In this document: piece after piece, positions 59,645 through 64,000 of the stretch
How positions within the stretch are numbered: position 1 is the first letter of the stretch
Layout of the letters: each line of letters starts with the position of its first letter
Source: Laccaria trichodermophora
Lineage: Eukaryota; Basidiomycota; Agaricomycetes; Agaricales; Hydnangiaceae
Assembly (NCBI GenBank): GCA_018417955.1
Contig: JACTVC010000031.1
Coordinates: 124,001 to 188,000 of the forward strand
Direction: 5' to 3'
DNA: 64,000 nucleotides
The notes under the pieces: generated by a model
Database searches by the model: none
Told to the model about the DNA's origin: nothing
The model's input: only the letters and a program-made list of their open reading frames with translations
Made by a program: the position numbers and the translations under genes

Positions 59645-62600
59645 CTAGTTACACCACTTTCTCGCATTCTGGAACAGCCTAAACCAAGGGCCTACGCCCT
59701 TCCACGTTCCGACGAGGTTGTCGGGATACCAACTGTTACTCTCCAGGGCCGCAACTCGCTCTGGATGCGGCATGAGTGCTAATATGCGACCATTTGGCGT
59801 CTGAACGCCATTTATCCCACCTGGACTGCCGTTCGGGTTCAACGGGTACACCTCCGTGGGGAGGCCTTTTGAATCAACATAACGGATAGCCACCAACCCT
59901 TTCGACTCCAAAGCTTGTTGTTGACTGTCACTAATAAATGAGGCTCTTCCCTCGCCGTGCGCAACAGCCACCGGGAGTTTCGAGGCCACCATGTCCGACA
60001 GGAAAACAGATGCTTTTGTCGCCTCACTTTCCACGATCTCCACTATAGATACCCGGCCTTCGAAACGCTCACTCCTGTTGGGCTTGAACTCGGGCCAGTC
60101 CTCCGCTCCAGGTATAAGTTCGCGGAGATGGCTCAGGAACTGGCAGCCATTACACACGCCCAAGGCGAACGTGGTATCTCGCGCGAAGAAATCCTTGAAC
60201 TCCTGGCGAGCGGTGTCGTTCAGGAGCGCAGAGTTAGCCCACCCCTTGCCTGCACCCAGGACGTCACCGTAGGAGAACCCACCACAAGCGACCAATCCTC
60301 GGAAATCGACCAGACTGACGTCACCACAGAGGATATCAGACATGTGCATGTCGATTGCGTCAAAGCCTGCTTCGGTGAACGCCCAAGCCATCTCGACATG
60401 GCCATTAACACCTTGCTCACGAAGGATGGCAACCTTGGGACGAGAGGTGTATGAAGGTAAAGGTGTGTTGGAGTACTTGAGGTCATAGAAGAGGCCCGTG
60501 TGAGAGTTATCCTGGATGAGGTCGAACTCTTCCTGTGCGGCGATAGGATTGTCACGGAGGGATTGCATCCTAAATGATGTCTCCGCCCATATCTTTTGCA
60601 ACCCAGCACGTTCACCGACGTACAGGGTGTCGCCTTTGTGATTAATAGTGATAGTTTGCTCATCAGTGACGCGGCCAATGACGTGGATGGACGTAGACGG
60701 GAAACCAGCATTGCTGTACACGGTCATAAGGCGTGGAAGATGCGATTGGCGGACCTGGACAACTGCCCCAAGTTCCTCATTGAACAAGGTTGGGATGGGG
60801 TTGGAGTCAGAGTGGAGTGCGTCAAGAGATATCTCAGCCCCGACACGGCCAGCAAAGCACATCTCCGCGATTGTCGTGAACAGACCACCATCGGATCGAT
60901 CATGATACGCCAGGACGAGGTTAGGATCACTTGCTTTGACCTGTTGGCAGCCTTGGAAGAAGGCCTTGAGCACGGCAGGGTTCTCAACGTCAGGCGCTTC
61001 AGCGCCAATCTCCTTGAACACTTGGGCGAGAGCAGAGCCTCCCAAACGTTCCTTCCCCTTGGCCAGATCAAAGAACACGAGGCTGGTGGGTTCTTCAATG
61101 TCCTTGCGCAGCTGAGGAGTCCAGGTCGTGCGTACATCCTTCACAGGGGCAAACGCAGTGATGATCAACGAAAGAGGGGAGCTGACCTCCTTCTGCTCCT
61201 CTCCCTCACGCCACTTCATAGACATCGACATGGAGTCCTTGCCAACTGGAATCCCCACCCCTAGAGCAGGGCACAATTCCATCCCAACAGCCTTGACTGC
61301 CTCATACAAAGCCGCTCCCTCGCCCTCTTTCGAAGCAGCGCACATCCAGTTTGCCGATAGTTTGATCTTGGATATGTCGCCAACGGTGGCTGCGACGATG
61401 TTGGTTAGGGATTCCGCAACAGCCATGCGTGCGGAGGCTGCAGCGTTTATGAGAGCGAGAGGCGTGCGTTCGCCCATGGCCATAGCCTCACCGCAAAGGA
61501 CGTCGAATCCGTAGGAAGAACGAGTGACTGCAACATCAGCCACAGGCACTTGCCATGGGCCTACCATCTGATCACGGGTGACGAGGCCTGTGATGGTTCT
61601 GTCGCCGATAGTGATGAGGAAAGACTTGGAGCCGACTGAAGGCAGACGCAGGACACGATCAATCGCAAGAGGAAGACGATCTTGGAGGGTGTGTGTGTCT
61701 GGCAGGAAGGTTGAAAGGGAGGAGTCGAAGTCGATACGATCAGGCCTTCGTGTTGTGTCTTTTTTCGACATCTTGGGAGGCTTGCCAAAGAGTGTCGACA
61801 TCTTGAGCCGGATGACATCCTGGTTGAAAAGGCGATCTGTGACCACCAGCTCTTCTTCCAAAGTAGCTACTCCCACGATGGATGCAGGGCATCTTTCCCT
61901 CTTGACGATTTCCTCGAAGACGGAGACTTTGTCGGCAGCGATAGCCAGGACGTAGCGTTCCTGACTCTCATTGCACCAGATCTCCATGGGCGACATGGAA
62001 GAGTCGGCCACCAACACATCCCGGATCTCGAACGTAGCGCCCAGTCCAGAGTCATGAACCAACTCCGGAAGCGCGTTCGACAGCCCTCCAGCGCCAACGT
62101 CGTGAATACTCTGGATGGGACTTTCCGTGTCAAGAGCAACACACGAATCGATGACCTGCTGGCATCTCCGTTGCATCTCAGCGTTGTCTCTCTGGACCGA
62201 TGCAAAGTCCAACTCAGCAGAACTTGCGCCTGACACCTGACTTGATGCGGCACCACCACCCAGACCAATCAATAGCCCAGGGCCGCCCAATACAACGATC
62301 TTTGCCCCAGGAGAGATGGCTTGCTTCTTCGCAAACTGGGGTCGGACATTGCCATATCCGCCAGCGATCATGATAGGCTTATGATAGCCTTTTACCTCCC
62401 TCGTCGTGCCAGAAACAGGCACGCTTTCAGAGAACGTGCGGAAGTATCCTGTTAGAGCTGGACGACCAAACTCATTGTTGAACGCGCTGGCTCCCAGTGG
62501 CCCTTCAATCATGATGTCAACAGCAGAAGCAATGTGTGCCGGACGACCAAAGTCGGTCTCCCAGGGCTGTTCGTAGCCGGGAATGAGGAGGTTAGATACG

Positions 62601-63667
62601 GTGAACCCGCACAGACCAGCTTTGGGCTTGGAGCCTCTGCCGACGGCACCCTCGTCGCGAATTTCACCACCTGACCCGGTGGCTGCTCCAGGATAAGGAG
62701 AAACAGCGGTGGGATGGTTGTGTGTCTCGACTTTGATGAGGATGGGCATTTCTTCATCGTGCGATTGGTACAGGTGCTTGATGGTGCCGAAGCGGGGTGC
62801 GAGATGCCCTTCGAGGACAGCAGCGTTGTCCGAGTAAGCAGAAATAGTACCTGCTCCGCTGATTTTTTCGGTATTTCGGATCATTTGGAACAAGGAAGAC
62901 GGCAGAGCTTCGCCGTCGACAGTCCATGACGCGTTAAAGATCTTGTGGCGACAGTGCTCCGAGTTCACTTGAGCAAACATGAACAACTCTGCGTCTGTGG
63001 GGTTCCTGTTCATAGCTGCTGATCCTGAGGCGTATGCGTCGACAAGGTAGTCTATTTCATCCGCAGCAAGGGCGAGTCCAAGCTCTTTATTCGCAACAAT
63101 GAGTTTCTCCTTCGCGTCCCCGACTACTCCCACAAGGTCAATTGTTCGGAGAGGTTTGGGTTTGTCATGCGCGAACAGCGCAGTCTCATCGGGTGGGGTG
63201 AGCTGAGCGACCTGCGTCATGCGATCGTGGATGAGCTGAGAGAAAGTAGCGAGGTCGGAGAGGGTAATTGGTTCGGAAGAGGAGAAGATGAATGCCGTGC
63301 CCCTTTCGATCCTTTCTACGTGGGCCCCCAGATTGCACAAGGCAGCGATATCGGTCCCTTTGCTCGACCAGGGCGATACCGAACCTGGTCTGGGCAGCAC
63401 ATATACAACATTCTCGTGTTTTGACAGTGCTAATTGTGTCCCATCCAGCGTGATGTCGTCTCCATATGCCAGAAGTCGGTCCAAGGTCTTTCGCGACGTT
63501 GAAGACGTCTGTGACAGCTCAGCCTCAAGTTTATCGGATCGACATCTGATTAGATGGATCCAAACGGCATCCAAAGATGTCACTTTATGACATATCCGCT
63601 GAACATTGCGCAGGAGGGTATCCCGCTTGGGTATAGATATGGAAGAGGCACCTGGAAGAACTAACAT
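59645..63667 (-). CDS. ADE6: Phosphoribosylformylglycinamidine synthase (FGAM synthase)
   Basis: It catalyses the fourth step of purine synthesis, ATP- and glutamine-dependent conversion of FGAR to FGAM, in the cytosol. The 1,340-residue frame has no intron, close to the yeast protein length. Seen in order: N-terminal adaptor region; linker with NPTDAELFMFAQVNSEHCRH (about residues 218-237); synthetase core with KVETHNHPTAVSPYPGAATG and GGGAASSQVSG; a second half with GVGIPVGKDSMSMS; and a C-terminal glutaminase with GVCNGCQFLSHL (nucleophile Cys) and MPHPERV (His). MLVLPGASS at 63667 is the natural start. An intron-free long gene is unusual beside its intron-rich neighbours. Nothing is broken. 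Confidence 0.96.
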   Translation of the reverse strand: MLVLPGASSISIPKRDTLLRNVQRICHKVTSLDAVWIHLIRCRSDKLEAELSQTSSTSRKTLDRLLAYGDDITLDGTQLALSKHENVVYVLPRPGSVSPWSSKGTDIAALCNLGAHVERIERGTAFIFSSSEPITLSDLATFSQLIHDRMTQVAQLTPPDETALFAHDKPKPLRTIDLVGVVGDAKEKLIVANKELGLALAADEIDYLVDAYASGSAAMNRNPTDAELFMFAQVNSEHCRHKIFNASWTVDGEALPSSLFQMIRNTEKISGAGTISAYSDNAAVLEGHLAPRFGTIKHLYQSHDEEMPILIKVETHNHPTAVSPYPGAATGSGGEIRDEGAVGRGSKPKAGLCGFTVSNLLIPGYEQPWETDFGRPAHIASAVDIMIEGPLGASAFNNEFGRPALTGYFRTFSESVPVSGTTREVKGYHKPIMIAGGYGNVRPQFAKKQAISPGAKIVVLGGPGLLIGLGGGAASSQVSGASSAELDFASVQRDNAEMQRRCQQVIDSCVALDTESPIQSIHDVGAGGLSNALPELVHDSGLGATFEIRDVLVADSSMSPMEIWCNESQERYVLAIAADKVSVFEEIVKRERCPASIVGVATLEEELVVTDRLFNQDVIRLKMSTLFGKPPKMSKKDTTRRPDRIDFDSSLSTFLPDTHTLQDRLPLAIDRVLRLPSVGSKSFLITIGDRTITGLVTRDQMVGPWQVPVADVAVTRSSYGFDVLCGEAMAMGERTPLALINAAASARMAVAESLTNIVAATVGDISKIKLSANWMCAASKEGEGAALYEAVKAVGMELCPALGVGIPVGKDSMSMSMKWREGEEQKEVSSPLSLIITAFAPVKDVRTTWTPQLRKDIEEPTSLVFFDLAKGKERLGGSALAQVFKEIGAEAPDVENPAVLKAFFQGCQQVKASDPNLVLAYHDRSDGGLFTTIAEMCFAGRVGAEISLDALHSDSNPIPTLFNEELGAVVQVRQSHLPRLMTVYSNAGFPSTSIHVIGRVTDEQTITINHKGDTLYVGERAGLQKIWAETSFRMQSLRDNPIAAQEEFDLIQDNSHTGLFYDLKYSNTPLPSYTSRPKVAILREQGVNGHVEMAWAFTEAGFDAIDMHMSDILCGDVSLVDFRGLVACGGFSYGDVLGAGKGWANSALLNDTARQEFKDFFARDTTFALGVCNGCQFLSHLRELIPGAEDWPEFKPNRSERFEGRVSIVEIVESEATKASVFLSDMVASKLPVAVAHGEGRASFISDSQQQALESKGLVAIRYVDSKGLPTEVYPLNPNGSPGGINGVQTPNGRILALMPHPERVAALESNSWYPDNLVGTWKGVGPWFRLFQNARKWCN

Positions 63668-64000
63668 GGCCTGTCCCCAAACTTGAGCATTTAGAAAGAA
63701 TAGAGTATTTGAACAACTTACAAGCCTCCTCTAATCAAGTTCTTCAACTTTTTGCCCCTCAAAAAGACCGTGGACACGAAGGATGGTGAGCGGTAAAGGA
63801 GAGGTGACCAGTTGAAAAAATCGTTATCTTATCTCCGTAAGTGAATCAGGTGATCCCATCTTATCGATATTTTTGAGCAGCGTCACCTGGGACACCCCTT
63901 GAATTGTGCCTCACTGCCTTACTTCAAAGCTGGCCTATGCCCTGTACCCGGCCCTACCGACGTGCAGCTGGCTCAAACAACATCATTGGCCTTTCTCAGA
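63668..64000. promoter_or_regulatory. Upstream region of ADE6
   Basis: This is the 5' flank of the leftward ADE6 gene. No clear TATA box or second gene is visible. Purine-gene control sites cannot be named from sequence alone. Confidence 0.35.

Noticed and set aside
59957..61955. Plus-strand frames of up to 222 codons opposite ADE6
   Set aside because: They are antisense shadows of a conserved enzyme gene.

Overview
The window looks like nuclear DNA of a mushroom-forming basidiomycete (Agaricomycetes). Genes are broken by many short introns (about 45-60 bp, GT..AG), lie close together on both strands, and belong to sets typical of these fungi: a cytosolic GH85 endo-beta-N-acetylglucosaminidase, a serine carboxypeptidase, F-box/LRR-like proteins, lineage-expanded kinase-like proteins, RecQ-like helicase remnants, a Ty3-type retrotransposon and many MITEs. 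I read splice junctions by eye from reading frame and family motifs; none was checked by search.

Layout. 0-3.5 kb: pyridoxal phosphate synthase glutaminase subunit (PDX2/SNO type) and an unknown membrane glycoprotein. 4.2-6.85 kb: a relic copy of the carboxypeptidase leader and a nest of four small transposons inserted in one another. 8.8-13.8 kb: a secreted S10 carboxypeptidase and the GH85 enzyme, converging tail to tail. 13.94-22.33 kb: block A of a large segmental duplication, with an MGMT-type DNA repair gene, a kinase-like gene, a broken membrane-protein gene, a costars-domain gene and the 5' part of a YTA7/ATAD2-type AAA-bromodomain gene that continues to 25.87 kb. 26-33.5 kb: repeat-rich DNA with a CAC-type MITE, an F-box pseudogene, a tRNA-like sequence inside a perfect palindrome, and two hAT-like elements. 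33.49-42.74 kb: a complete-length Ty3-type element with 995-bp LTRs and a damaged pol. 43-49 kb: an LRR-like hypothetical gene, a modular repeat array and another MITE. 49.09-56.98 kb: block B, an inverted copy of block A. 57.2-59.1 kb: an intact F-box-type gene (partner of the pseudogene at 26.7 kb) fused to a third, partial kinase tail. 59.6-63.7 kb: intact ADE6 (FGAM synthase).

The most informative structure is the A/B pair. Each block is the empty-site control for the other. A carries a 1,330-bp insertion with a 10-bp target duplication and a decayed helicase, which breaks the membrane-protein gene that is intact in B. B carries an 815-bp solo LTR that breaks the MGMT gene that is intact in A. 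Without these insertions the blocks are about 7,055 and 7,073 bp. The kinase-like gene stays open in both.

Housekeeping content (vitamin B6 synthesis, purine synthesis, chromatin ATPase, O6-alkylguanine repair, N-glycan turnover) is thus interleaved with a recent transposon and duplication landscape. The Ty3 LTR pair differs at 15 sites, all transitions and 14 of them at CpG, which points to methylation-linked decay.
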